A stretch of DNA of 24,033 nt, taken from Pseudomonadota bacterium (GTDB lineage: Bacteria > Pseudomonadota > Gammaproteobacteria > Xanthomonadales > Xanthomonadaceae). The translations under genes were made by a program, and so were the position numbers. The stretch is taken from positions 1 to 24,033 of the forward strand of contig JAEXLY010000319.1 of NCBI GenBank assembly GCA_023444765.1, in the 5' to 3' direction. The notes beneath the pieces are model-generated. The model searched no databases, had not been told where the DNA came from, and worked only from the letters and a program-made list of their open reading frames with translations. Positions 15,573 to 22,712 of this stretch are shown piece after piece. Each line of letters starts with the position of its first letter. Position 1 is the stretch's first letter.

Positions 15573-15950
15573 CTAGAGCGCGTACACCGACCCGATCCGC
15601 CTGCAGCCCAGCCTGTCGTAGTAGGCGTCCTCGTCCGAGAGCACGTAGACGTTCGCATCCGGGTGCTGCGCGCGGATGCGTGCGAGCATCGCGCGGCCGT
15701 ATCCCCGGCCGCGATGGGCCGGCGACAGGTACAGTTCGCTCACATACACGCCGAACGCATCGACTATCGCACGGACGTAGCCGCACGGTGCGGCATTGTC
15801 CACGCACACCCAGGTATCGCTTTCGGCCAGCGCCCGCCGGAAACGCTGCAGCGCGGGTTCCGAGGTGAAGGTATCCCAGTCCGGCTCGGCCCCGAGCAGC
15901 GCCAGCAAGGCCTGCTCATGCGCAGTCCCATACCTGACCACGGTCTCCAT
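15573..15950 (-). CDS. GNAT-family N-acetyltransferase
   Basis: This is a 125-residue protein. ATG 15950 is preferred over GTG 15956 because GGAGG lies 7 nt upstream of it. It shows the core GNAT motif A, VSELYLSPAHRGRGYGRAML (70-89), whose RGRGYG loop binds the pyrophosphate of acetyl-CoA. Motif B-like residues follow, VYVLSDEDAYYDRLGCRRIG (101-120), with the common YxxxG pattern. It should move an acetyl group from acetyl-CoA to an amine. The substrate cannot be told. The protein is at the short end for GNATs but complete. It is divergent from the FKBP lipoprotein gene. Confidence 0.88.
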   Translation of the reverse strand: METVVRYGTAHEQALLALLGAEPDWDTFTSEPALQRFRRALAESDTWVCVDNAAPCGYVRAIVDAFGVYVSELYLSPAHRGRGYGRAMLARIRAQHPDANVYVLSDEDAYYDRLGCRRIGSVYAL

Positions 15951-16222
15951 GCGCACGCCTCCAGCACCCGGGGGCGGACCATGATGTCATGGGCTGTCGC
16001 CCCGCTGCTGCCCGGATGCTGTCCTCGGCGGAACAGTCGGGAACGTCGTCATGGGAGACGAAGCGGGTGCGATCCGATTCTTCTGCCGGAGATCCAAGGC
16101 ACCCGCTCCGCCACGCGATGTGTGCGCTCGCCCCACCGGCAGCCTGGATGCATGTGGGCGGGCCGAGTGCCGGTGCGGGGGCAACGGGCTATCCTTGGGC
16201 TTTCGCCTGGACGCGCCGCGAC

Positions 16223-16663
16223 ATGAGCCCCCGCCTGTTCCATTTCCTCGCCCTCCTCCCGCTCCTGCTGCTCGCCGCCTGCAATGGTCCGCCGCCCTAT
16301 ACCGGCGGCGACGTGCCCGACCTGCAGCGCATCGACGTGGCGGTGGGCGAAGGCGACGCCGCCACTGCCGGCGACGAGGTCAGCGTGCACTACACCGGCT
16401 GGCTCTACGACCAGGACGCGCCCGACAGGCGCGGCGCGAAGTTCGACAGCTCGCGCGACCGCGGCCAGCCCTTCGTGTTCAGGCTCGGCACCGGCCGTGT
16501 GATCCGCGGCTGGGACGAAGGCGTGGAAGGGATGCGCCGCGGCGGCAGGCGCGAGCTGCATATCCCGGCGTTCCTGGGTTATGGCGCGGAAGGCGCCGGC
16601 CGGGTGATTCCGCCGGGCGCGTCGCTGGTGTTCGAGATCGAACTGCTCGACATCCGCAAGTAG
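16223..16663 (+). CDS. FKBP-type peptidyl-prolyl isomerase lipoprotein
   Basis: This is a 146-residue protein with ATG at 16223. A hydrophobic signal (4-17) ends in LLAAC with Cys20 as the lipidated residue, so it is anchored to a membrane in the periplasm. The FKBP domain runs from about 35 to 146 and is complete: DEVSVHYTGWLYD (50-62), GAKFDSS, PFVFRLGTGRVIRGWDEG (88-105), GMRRGGRRELHIP, FLGYG and IPPGASLVFEIELLDI. These include the aromatic pocket residues for proline-containing peptides. It catalyses cis-trans isomerisation of prolyl bonds and helps envelope proteins fold. There is no N-terminal dimerisation domain of the FkpA/Mip type, so it is the minimal form. It is followed 70 nt later by another exported protein. 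Confidence 0.93.
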   Translation: MSPRLFHFLALLPLLLLAACNGPPPYTGGDVPDLQRIDVAVGEGDAATAGDEVSVHYTGWLYDQDAPDRRGAKFDSSRDRGQPFVFRLGTGRVIRGWDEGVEGMRRGGRRELHIPAFLGYGAEGAGRVIPPGASLVFEIELLDIRK

Positions 16664-16733
16664 CCCGCCACGGCCGCGGAACGCCGCGCACTCCCCCACC
16701 GGTTGTTTCCAGACCAGAACGGGCCTGACTGCC

Positions 16734-17210
16734 ATGAAATGTGTCCCGATCCTCCTGGCGGCCATGGCACTTGCGCTGCCGGGCGGTGCGGCCGGCCAGG
16801 ACGACCGCGCGCAGTCGCCGGAAGGCAGTGCGCGGCACACGCTTTTCGTCGAAGCCGAGCGCGAACAGTCCCTGCGCGCGGCGCTGGAAGCGGCCTATCG
16901 CCGGCCGCTGGATGCGTTCGGCGACGCGCCGGACGATCCGTCGCCACTCCTCTACACCGTGGCCGCGCAGCACCAGGCATGGCTCGCGTTTCGTGGCAGC
17001 GACTGCCAACTCGCCGGCATGCTCACGGGCGCGGGCGGGGCCTGGCCGCAGGTGCACGGCCTGGTCTGCAGCAACGACCTCCTCGCCGAGCGGATCGCCG
17101 TACTCGATGCCGCGGCCGCGTGCCTGCAGCAGTTGCCCGCCGAGCGCTACCCCTCCGATGAGCAGGCATGCCTGCAGCCGCTGGTGGACCGGACACCCGC
17201 CGCACCCTGA
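16734..17210 (+). CDS. Secreted DUF1311/LprI-like protein
   Basis: This 158-residue protein has ATG at 16734. The first 21 residues (MKCVPILLAAMALALPGGAAG) are a signal peptide. The recognisable part is AAQHQAWLAFRGSDCQLAG (77-95), followed by WPQVHGLVCSNDLLAERIAVL (104-124). This matches the DUF1311 pattern (QxAWLxFRDxxC, then a second C followed by a helix of the type xLTxxRxxxL) found in lysozyme-inhibitor LprI-like proteins. The four Cys (91, 112, 130, 146) probably pair in the periplasm. The extra Cys-containing C-terminal tail is not typical. Lysozyme inhibition is known for LprI itself but cannot be assumed here. Confidence 0.75.
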   Translation: MKCVPILLAAMALALPGGAAGQDDRAQSPEGSARHTLFVEAEREQSLRAALEAAYRRPLDAFGDAPDDPSPLLYTVAAQHQAWLAFRGSDCQLAGMLTGAGGAWPQVHGLVCSNDLLAERIAVLDAAAACLQQLPAERYPSDEQACLQPLVDRTPAAP

Positions 17211-17597
17211 GACGGGCGCGCACGGCCGTGGCCCGTGCGTACATCGCACGGACGTACGGCGTGCATCACCTTCGGCGACCGTGTGGCGTTCGCGCCCGCG
17301 ACATGCTCCACCGCGCCCGGCGCACCGAAGCAACAGATCCTGCCGCGTGCGGATGGCGGCCCGTTCCATCGACGCATCGCCCCGCAATCCGGGAGCGCTG
17401 CGCCTTCCGCCATTGCGCCGGGATCCGTCCGACCGAGGCCCGGGCGGACCGAGGACGACCGTGCGGGGCAGACGGCCGGGATGGCGTGCACGGGTCGCCC
17501 GGACCCTGCCTTCCCGCTTCTGGCGCTGACCGGATCCGGTTGGCGATCGCGTGACCCCCGGTGACGCATCGCCCGCAGACGTCCACGGAGCCCAGGC
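17211..17597. other. 387-nt gap without a supported gene
   Basis: Between the LprI-like gene and the next gene no frame carries a recognisable motif or a good start. A GGAG ribosome binding site for the next gene lies at 17587-17590. I found no terminator-like hairpin and no clear promoter. Confidence 0.5.
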
Positions 17598-18158
17598 ATG
17601 ACCCACGCCGGAAAGAAGCGCCGCAGCATCCAGGTGCCCATGTTCCTTGCCGTCCTGTTTCCGGCAGTGACCCTGCTGCTGGTGCTCTGGACGGTCGCGC
17701 TTGCCTACGACCGCAACCCGCTGCCCTTCCCGGACCGCGACTACCACGTCTTCAGCGCCAGTTCGCCGGAGGCGCTCGCGGCGATGGAGGAGGTGATGAC
17801 ATCGCTGGGCCAGCGCCCCCGATTCCGGGCCGACTCACGCAACGTGCAGCGCACCATCTTCGCCAGCGGCACCATCATCAACCACCCCGATCCGGGCATG
17901 CTCGAGCTGCTGGGGCCGCATGGCGCGGCCTTGGGTTTCGGCGTCGCCGATCCCGATGCCAGCGCGCGTCAGGTGGCACGGCAACTGCAGCGCCACGGCT
18001 TCCAGGCCACGTCCATCCATGAAGCCGAGCCGGGGCTACCGATCGCGTTCGTGCGCACCGATGCGCTGTCCGGCAGCGTGCTGGTGTTCCGCAGGCACAT
18101 GCTCGGCATGGGCGCCAGGCCGGATCCCTGGACACCGCGCGGGTCATCGCCGGAGTGA
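17598..18158 (+). CDS. Unknown inner-membrane protein with one TM helix
   Basis: This is a 186-residue protein with ATG at 17598 and GGAG 7 nt upstream. After a basic cytoplasmic start (HAGKKRRS) a single hydrophobic helix runs from about 13 to 36. The remaining 150 residues should face the periplasm. They contain a helical, charged stretch (SPEALAAMEEVMTSLGQRPRF), then FASGTIINH, two Gly-rich beta segments (GAALGFGVADPD) and a final FVRTDALSGSVLVFRRHMLG. I do not recognise a family. The alternation of helices and strands suggests one compact alpha/beta domain, possibly ferredoxin-like. There is no operon partner: 259 nt separate it from the next gene. Confidence 0.72.
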   Translation: MTHAGKKRRSIQVPMFLAVLFPAVTLLLVLWTVALAYDRNPLPFPDRDYHVFSASSPEALAAMEEVMTSLGQRPRFRADSRNVQRTIFASGTIINHPDPGMLELLGPHGAALGFGVADPDASARQVARQLQRHGFQATSIHEAEPGLPIAFVRTDALSGSVLVFRRHMLGMGARPDPWTPRGSSPE

Positions 18159-18417
18159 GGCTCGCCGGGGAGACGCCTCGCCGCCGGATCACGGTGCCGG
18201 GCTGCAGCTCCACGCCGGACTCCGGACCGTCCGCCCAGGGACCTGCCGTGATTGCCGTGGAGATGGAGCTGCCGCATCCTCCCACGCACGCCACGGGCTC
18301 GCCGGCTCCCGGGTATGCCCGGGCTTCCCGCCGCGCATCGGGGGGCAATCGGGCGACGAGGGCATGCGCTGTCGGCGCCGGACCGCTGCGGCTCGTTCGA
18401 CATCACGGGACACGCCA

Positions 18418-18975
18418 ATGGCATTGAACCTGACGATCCGGCCTGTGCGACCGGAGGAGTTCGCCGCGCTGGGCGAACTGATGGTCGGCGTGTACTCGAC
18501 CCTCGACGGATTTCCGACGCCTGCCGAGCAGCCGCGCTACTACGAGATGCTGGCCGACATCGGACGGCTGGGCGACAAGCCTTCCACCTGCGTGCTCGTC
18601 GCGGTCGCCGACGACGGCAGGCTGGTCGGCGGCATCGTGTACTTCGACGACATGGCCCAGTACGGATCGGGCGGCACGGCCACCGCTGCCAGGAACGCCG
18701 CAGGCATCCGCCTGCTGGGCGTGGATCCGCAGTTCCGCGGGTCCGGCGCCGGCAAGGCGCTGGCCCAGGCCTGCATCCAGCGGGCGCGCGACCGGGGACA
18801 TTCGCAGGTGATCCTGCACACGACGCAGGCGATGACCGTGGCCTGGACACTCTACGTCAAGCTCGGCTTCGCGCGTTCGGAGGACCTGGACTTCATGCAG
18901 GGCGATCTTCCGGTGTTCGGCTTCCGGCTGCAGCTTCGGGACTGCAGCCACGGGCAGGACTCGGGAGAGGGGTAG
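18418..18975 (+). CDS. GNAT-family N-acetyltransferase
   Basis: This is a 185-residue protein with ATG at 18418. The start MALNLTIRPVRPEEFAAL is a typical GNAT beginning (IRPxxPxD/EFxAL). GGIVYF is the central strand. Motif A is IRLLGVDPQFRGSGAGKAL (97-115), with the acetyl-CoA loop RGSGAG. Motif B contains WTLYVKLGF, the usual YxKxGF. It should acetylate an amine of a small molecule or protein. The substrate is unknown. The N-terminal YYEML region resembles GNATs of unknown substrate from Gram-positive and proteobacterial genomes. It lies between the unknown TM protein and the transporter pseudogene. Confidence 0.9.
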   Translation: MALNLTIRPVRPEEFAALGELMVGVYSTLDGFPTPAEQPRYYEMLADIGRLGDKPSTCVLVAVADDGRLVGGIVYFDDMAQYGSGGTATAARNAAGIRLLGVDPQFRGSGAGKALAQACIQRARDRGHSQVILHTTQAMTVAWTLYVKLGFARSEDLDFMQGDLPVFGFRLQLRDCSHGQDSGEG

Positions 18976-19149
18976 TCGCAGGATTCGACCCGACCGGCCG
19001 CGCCAGGCAGGCAGTCGGAATGCGAACCCGCGCGACACGGGCCGTGGTCCAGGCGGCCGCTCCGGAGTGCACCTGCTTCCGTCACCGACTTGGCTGTCAA
19101 TGCGGAAGAGCGAGGCACAAGACCGGAACCCTCGATTCCGGGGATCCAC

Positions 19150-19846
19150 GTGTCGCGCATCCATCTACACCCCGAATCACATCTCGTCTCGCGCATCGGC
19201 TGGCTGCGGGCCTACCGTGGCGGACGCGAATGACGGCATCGTCTCGACCGCAAGCCTGATCGTCGGTGTGGCGGCCGCCTCGGCCGCGACCTCGGATGTC
19301 CTGGTGGCGGGGGGTACGTGGCGGGCGCCATGTCGATGGCTGCCGGCGAGCATGTCCCGGTCAGTTCACAATCCGACACCGAGCGGGCCGACCTCGCCCG
19401 GGAGCGGGCCGAACTGGCTTCCCAGCCCGAGTTCGAACGCGGAGAGCTGGCGCAGATCCATGTCGATCGCGGCGTATCGCCGGAGCTCGCGCTCGAGGTT
19501 GCGGACCAGTTGATGGCGAAGGACGCGCTGGGCGCCCACGCACGCGACGGGCCCGGGATATCCGCGGTGACGACGGCGCGGCCGGTCCAGGCGGCGCTGA
19601 CTTCGGCCGCGACCTTCACCGTGGGGGCGGCGATGCCGCTGGCCATGGTGCTGCTGTTGCCACGCTCCGCACTGGTGGCGGGCGTGTCGCTCGCCTCAAT
19701 CCCGTTCCTGGCCTTGCGCGGCGTGACCGGTGCGCGCGCGGGCGGTGCGCACGCAGGCAAGGCCGCGCTGCGCGTGACCCTTCTGGGGGGCGCTCGCGAT
19801 GGCGCTGACGGCGGGAATCGGCGCGCTGTTCGGAACCGTGGCCTGA
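19150..19846 (+). pseudogene. VIT/CCC1-family iron-manganese transporter, multiple frameshifts
   Basis: Three reading frames together spell a VIT1/CCC1-like membrane transporter. From GTG 19150 comes HPESHLVSRIGWLRA. After a 1-nt excess (19213-19229) comes NDGIVSTASLIVGVAAA in a second frame. After a deletion in the G-run 19309-19314 comes VAGAMSMAAGEHVPVSSQ in a third frame, followed by the metal-binding helix region DTERADLARERAEL, DQLMAKDALGAHARD and the hydrophobic helices TARPVQAALTSAATFTVGA. After an extra base at about 19778-19790 comes ALAMALTAGIGALFGTVA and TGA (19844-19846). Family members move Fe2+ or Mn2+ through the membrane and carry conserved Asp/Glu/Met in the first helix and cytosolic loop. 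With at least three indels no full protein can be made. The distal frame could give a fragment lacking the first helix. Confidence 0.85.
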
Positions 19847-20078
19847 CCGAAACGCGCCGGCAAGCGCGGGGCGGAACGGAGTAGTCGGCATCCTCGCGGT
19901 GTCTTCGTGTACCGGATGGCGGAAAACCGCGGTATCGCAACGAAGCGACGGCGACGATGCGCTCGAGAGAGCGAAGCCGTCCGCAACGATGCCTGCCATC
20001 CTGCACTAGGCCGGCAATTGCCGGCGCTGGGCCTCCGCGAAGGGGCGCAGCGACGTCCCGGATGGCCGGTTGCCCGCC

Positions 20079-20478
20079 TCACGCCTCGTCGCGATCCAGA
20101 TCGGTCTGGATCCAGCGCGGCGAGTGATGGATGTCGATCGTCTGCAGGCGACCCGGCCCGAGGTTCTCGAAGCGATGGGGAACGCCTGCGGGGCCAAGCA
20201 GGATGTCGCCCGCCGCGGCATCGAGGGTCGTTTCGCCGATGAAGAACCGGGTCCGGCCTTCGACCACGATGAAGGTCTCGTCGTAAGGATGGACATGGAG
20301 ACGGGGTCCGGCGCCCGGCGTGTCGGTGCCATACGCCAGACAGTCACCGCCCGCCCAGCGAGATTCCCTCCACGGACCCGCGCCAAGGCCCCTCGACCAT
20401 CGGATCGAACAGTCGCTCCCGCGTCGGCGGGCGTCCATCGGGCCTGGAGGTGGCCGGGTCGAAGTCGGTGCGTGCCAT
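20079..20478 (-). pseudogene. Cupin-domain protein, frameshifted
   Basis: ATG 20478 has AGGAG 7 nt upstream and starts MARTDFDPATSR. The frame runs through EGPWRGSVEGISLGGR and stops at 20344-20346. The cupin core continues in another frame from about 20352: DCLAYGTDTPGAGPRLHVHP, with HVH and a downstream Glu (DETF) as the metal ligands, then VVEGRTRFFIG, GDILLGPAGVPHRFENLGPG with the last His, and IDIHHSPRWIQTDL. A single extra base in the CCGCCCGCC stretch (about 20347-20355) is enough to explain the break. Without it the product would be one small, single-cupin metal protein of about 132 residues, class unknown. The upstream frame alone has no cupin motif, and the distal frame alone has no good start. 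Confidence 0.75.
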
Positions 20479-21035
20479 TCCTGCTCTCCTGGGTGCAGTC
20501 GTCCACAGGCCGCCGGCACGTCGGGCCCGTCCAACGGGCCGGGCCGCGGCACGCAGGCGACGACGGGAAGCTGCGCAGTCTATCGCCAGGATCGGGCAGC
20601 CCACGGCGCGAGCGGAGGCGATGGCGCCGCGCGATCCTCCGGCAGATGCGCCGGACCGACGCTTCGCCAGCCGCCGCAAGCCCTGCCAGCCCGCGCCCCC
20701 ATCGGACCGGATGTGCACGCCGCTGTCGGCTGCACTCCACGCCACTGCGGAACCGGCGCCCTGGCAGCCTGGAGGGTCGCCTCTTCACACCGGTGCGCGT
20801 CGTCGCATCACGCGCGACGCCCGGTGGCGCATCCCGATTCCCCGTCGTGTCGAACGGCCACCTCCTCGTCCGTCGCAGGGTGGCGCGCATGGTCCGGGTC
20901 GCGCCGGATGCGACCGTCGCACGGCAGCATCCGCGTTCTTCGCAGGCACCTTCCGCTTGTGCGGGCCAATCGTTGGCATGGCAGGCGCGAGGGCTCCAGC
21001 CGGACCGACCCATCCCACCATCAACAGGAACCATC
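20479..21035. other. 557-nt gap without a supported gene
   Basis: This is the longest gene-free stretch in the window. Frames on both strands are open through base composition but show no family motif, signal peptide or good ribosome binding site. It separates the divergent cupin pseudogene and VOC gene, so promoters must be present. None stands out. Confidence 0.45.
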
Positions 21036-21482
21036 ATGAAGATCGTGACCAGCCTGAGTTTCCAGGGACAATGCCGCGAGGCGTTCGAGTTCTACGCCAG
21101 CGTGCTGGACGGCAGGATCACCGCGGCGATCCCCTATGCCGATGCGCCGCCGGACATGCCCATCACCGACCCCAGGTACAAGACCTGGCTGATGCACTGC
21201 TGGCTCGACGTCGGCGACCAGTCGTTGATGGGTGCGGACATGGACGTCGACTGGGCGCCCGGCATCGACAAGCCCAAGAACGGATTCGATGTCACCCTGC
21301 ACACCGACGACATCGAGCAGGCCAGGCGCTGGTTCGCGCGACTGTCCGAAGGCGGCCGCGAGGTGATGCCATTCGCCGAGACCTTCTGGTCGCCTGGTTT
21401 CGGTTCGCTGGTCGACCGTTTCGGCGTGCCGTGGATGGTCAATACCGTGCCGGCAGGCGACTGGACCCCGACGCAGCGCTAA
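21036..21482 (+). CDS. VOC-superfamily protein, PhnB-like
   Basis: This is a 148-residue protein with ATG at 21036 and AGGAA about 6 nt upstream. MKIVTSLSFQGQCREAFEFY is the usual opening of PhnB/3-demethylubiquinone-methyltransferase-like VOC proteins (LxFxGxCxEAxxFY). KTWLMHCWLDVGDQSLMGAD is the second beta unit. GFDVTLHTDDIEQARRWFA starts the second VOC module. PFAETFWSPGFGSLVDRFGV is the characteristic end (WSxxFGxxxDxFGVxWM). Metal-ligand residues of true glyoxalases are not obvious, so it may bind a small molecule without catalysis. It is complete and of normal length. It follows a long gene-free stretch and is trailed by a hairpin. Confidence 0.9.
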   Translation: MKIVTSLSFQGQCREAFEFYASVLDGRITAAIPYADAPPDMPITDPRYKTWLMHCWLDVGDQSLMGADMDVDWAPGIDKPKNGFDVTLHTDDIEQARRWFARLSEGGREVMPFAETFWSPGFGSLVDRFGVPWMVNTVPAGDWTPTQR

Positions 21483-21836
21483 TCGAGACGGACCCCGGTC
21501 CATCGGGTGCAACGCGCCGCCTGCGCATGCGGGCGGAAGGTCCCGGGACCCGGCAGCAGAAGCTGCGGCGCGCATCGCCGCAGCAATCTTCCGCCGCACC
21601 TCTCGCCGCGGCCGGCCGGGTGACCGCGCCCCTGCATCGCCGGTCAACGCGGGTAGAAGAGCGACGGCGTGCATCGCGAGTATCCCGGATCGATCGCGGA
21701 GCTCGAACATCCGGAGATGATCGTGCCCGACCCCGCAACTCGACCTCCACCGCCTGTCGCCGCGCGCGGCGCCGCGTGCACGCGGCAGCGATCCGGACGA
21801 AGGGCCATGACCCGCTGGCAGGGCGTGGGATCGGGT
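21483..21836. other. 354-nt convergent gap
   Basis: The gap lies between the ends of the VOC gene and the GFA gene. Apart from the hairpin listed separately I see no gene or motif; the open frames are shadows. Confidence 0.5.
21562..21584 (+). terminator. Probable hairpin terminator after the VOC gene
   Basis: A perfect 9-bp GC stem (GCTGCGGCG at 21562-21570 with CGCCGCAGC at 21576-21584) with a 5-nt loop lies 79 nt after the stop. It is followed by AATCTTCC, a weak T-tract. It could serve the convergent genes from both sides. Confidence 0.5.
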
Positions 21837-22250
21837 TCACCGCGACTCGCCCTGCGGCAGCGTCGCATGTTCCACCAGCGTGCCGCGAAGCGTTGCCCAT
21901 GACGGGCGGTCGCGGGTGAACAGTGCATCCGTCGGGGCGAACGCTCCGGGCTCGTCCAGGCTGCCGGCGTAGATCGTGACCATCCCGGGCGCGGACTCCG
22001 GCGTGCCGAACAGCTTGCTGCCGCATTCGGCGCAGAAGTTGCGAACCGCCGTCTGTCCGCTGCCGCCGGGCGTACGCGACTGCCTGACCGGCCCCGAGCA
22101 GGCGAACGTGGCTCGCGCGACGCCCAGCACTGGGAAGCCGCCACTGCCCGATGCTCGCTGACAATCGCGACAGTGGCACACCACCGAGAACAAGGCCGGG
22201 CCCTGGGACCGGTACTGGACGGCACCACACAGACAGCGACCAGTGAACAT
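21837..22250 (-). CDS. GFA-family (glutathione-dependent formaldehyde-activating-like) zinc protein
   Basis: This is a 137-residue protein with ATG at 22250 and GGAGGA about 9 nt upstream. The zinc-binding cysteines of the GFA/CENP-V fold are all visible: CLCG (Cys6, Cys8), CHCRDC (25-30) and CAECG (73-77). FSVVCHCRDCQRASGS is the family signature. The C-terminal half has VTIYAGSLDEP, as usual. GFA of Paracoccus was proposed to speed the formation of S-hydroxymethylglutathione from formaldehyde, but this is disputed and most family members have no proven reaction. It is complete and of normal length. No formaldehyde dehydrogenase gene is beside it, so a detoxification link is only a guess. 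Confidence 0.9.
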   Translation of the reverse strand: MFTGRCLCGAVQYRSQGPALFSVVCHCRDCQRASGSGGFPVLGVARATFACSGPVRQSRTPGGSGQTAVRNFCAECGSKLFGTPESAPGMVTIYAGSLDEPGAFAPTDALFTRDRPSWATLRGTLVEHATLPQGESR

Positions 22251-22712
22251 GACGCCTGCGTCCTCCACAGCGAAAGCGGTCGGGATCAAGGTTCCCACCC
22301 GATGAAGAAAGGCGGGATGTCCGCGGCATCCTCCATCCCGCCGGCTACCGTCCGCACCGGGACGGCGAACGTTGACGGCCGCGTTTTCCGCAGCACCGTC
22401 TGGCCGCACGCATCGGCACCGTTCCGATCCACCCGTCCGATGCAAACAACTTTCCGTGTCGACGTTTCGTGAAGCATCGGATCGACATCGACGTGCGCTC
22501 GCGCATCGCGAAGCAGGTTGGAACGGCATGGCGATGACAACGCTGCACACCTCGCGCGGCTGTGAGCCGCGACACGAATTCATGTTGGCGATTGCGCTTG
22601 ACTAGGTTGGTCGCCGCGACATCGAGGCTGCGGCGATTTCTCCCCCAACGTCCAGTGCAGCGATCGCGGTCGCGATCGACTCCCCACCTTTGCAAGTCCA
22701 AGGAGACTGTTC
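22251..22712. other. 462-nt divergent gap upstream of the protease gene
   Basis: The gap separates the GFA gene (minus) and the protease gene (plus). It is less GC-rich in parts (for instance around 22440-22480) than the coding DNA, as promoter regions often are. A TTGACT occurs near 22595 but lacks a matching -10 box. AAGGAG at 22699-22704 is the protease ribosome binding site. Confidence 0.5.

Noticed and set aside
18155..18181. Inverted repeat overlapping the stop of the unknown TM protein
   Set aside because: It has only 7 bp with a G-T pair and a 13-nt loop, no T-tract, and begins inside the coding region. Chance is likely in DNA this rich in GC.
22584..22625. TTGACT as a promoter for the protease gene
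   Set aside because: No acceptable -10 box is found at 16-18 nt, so the match is probably accidental.
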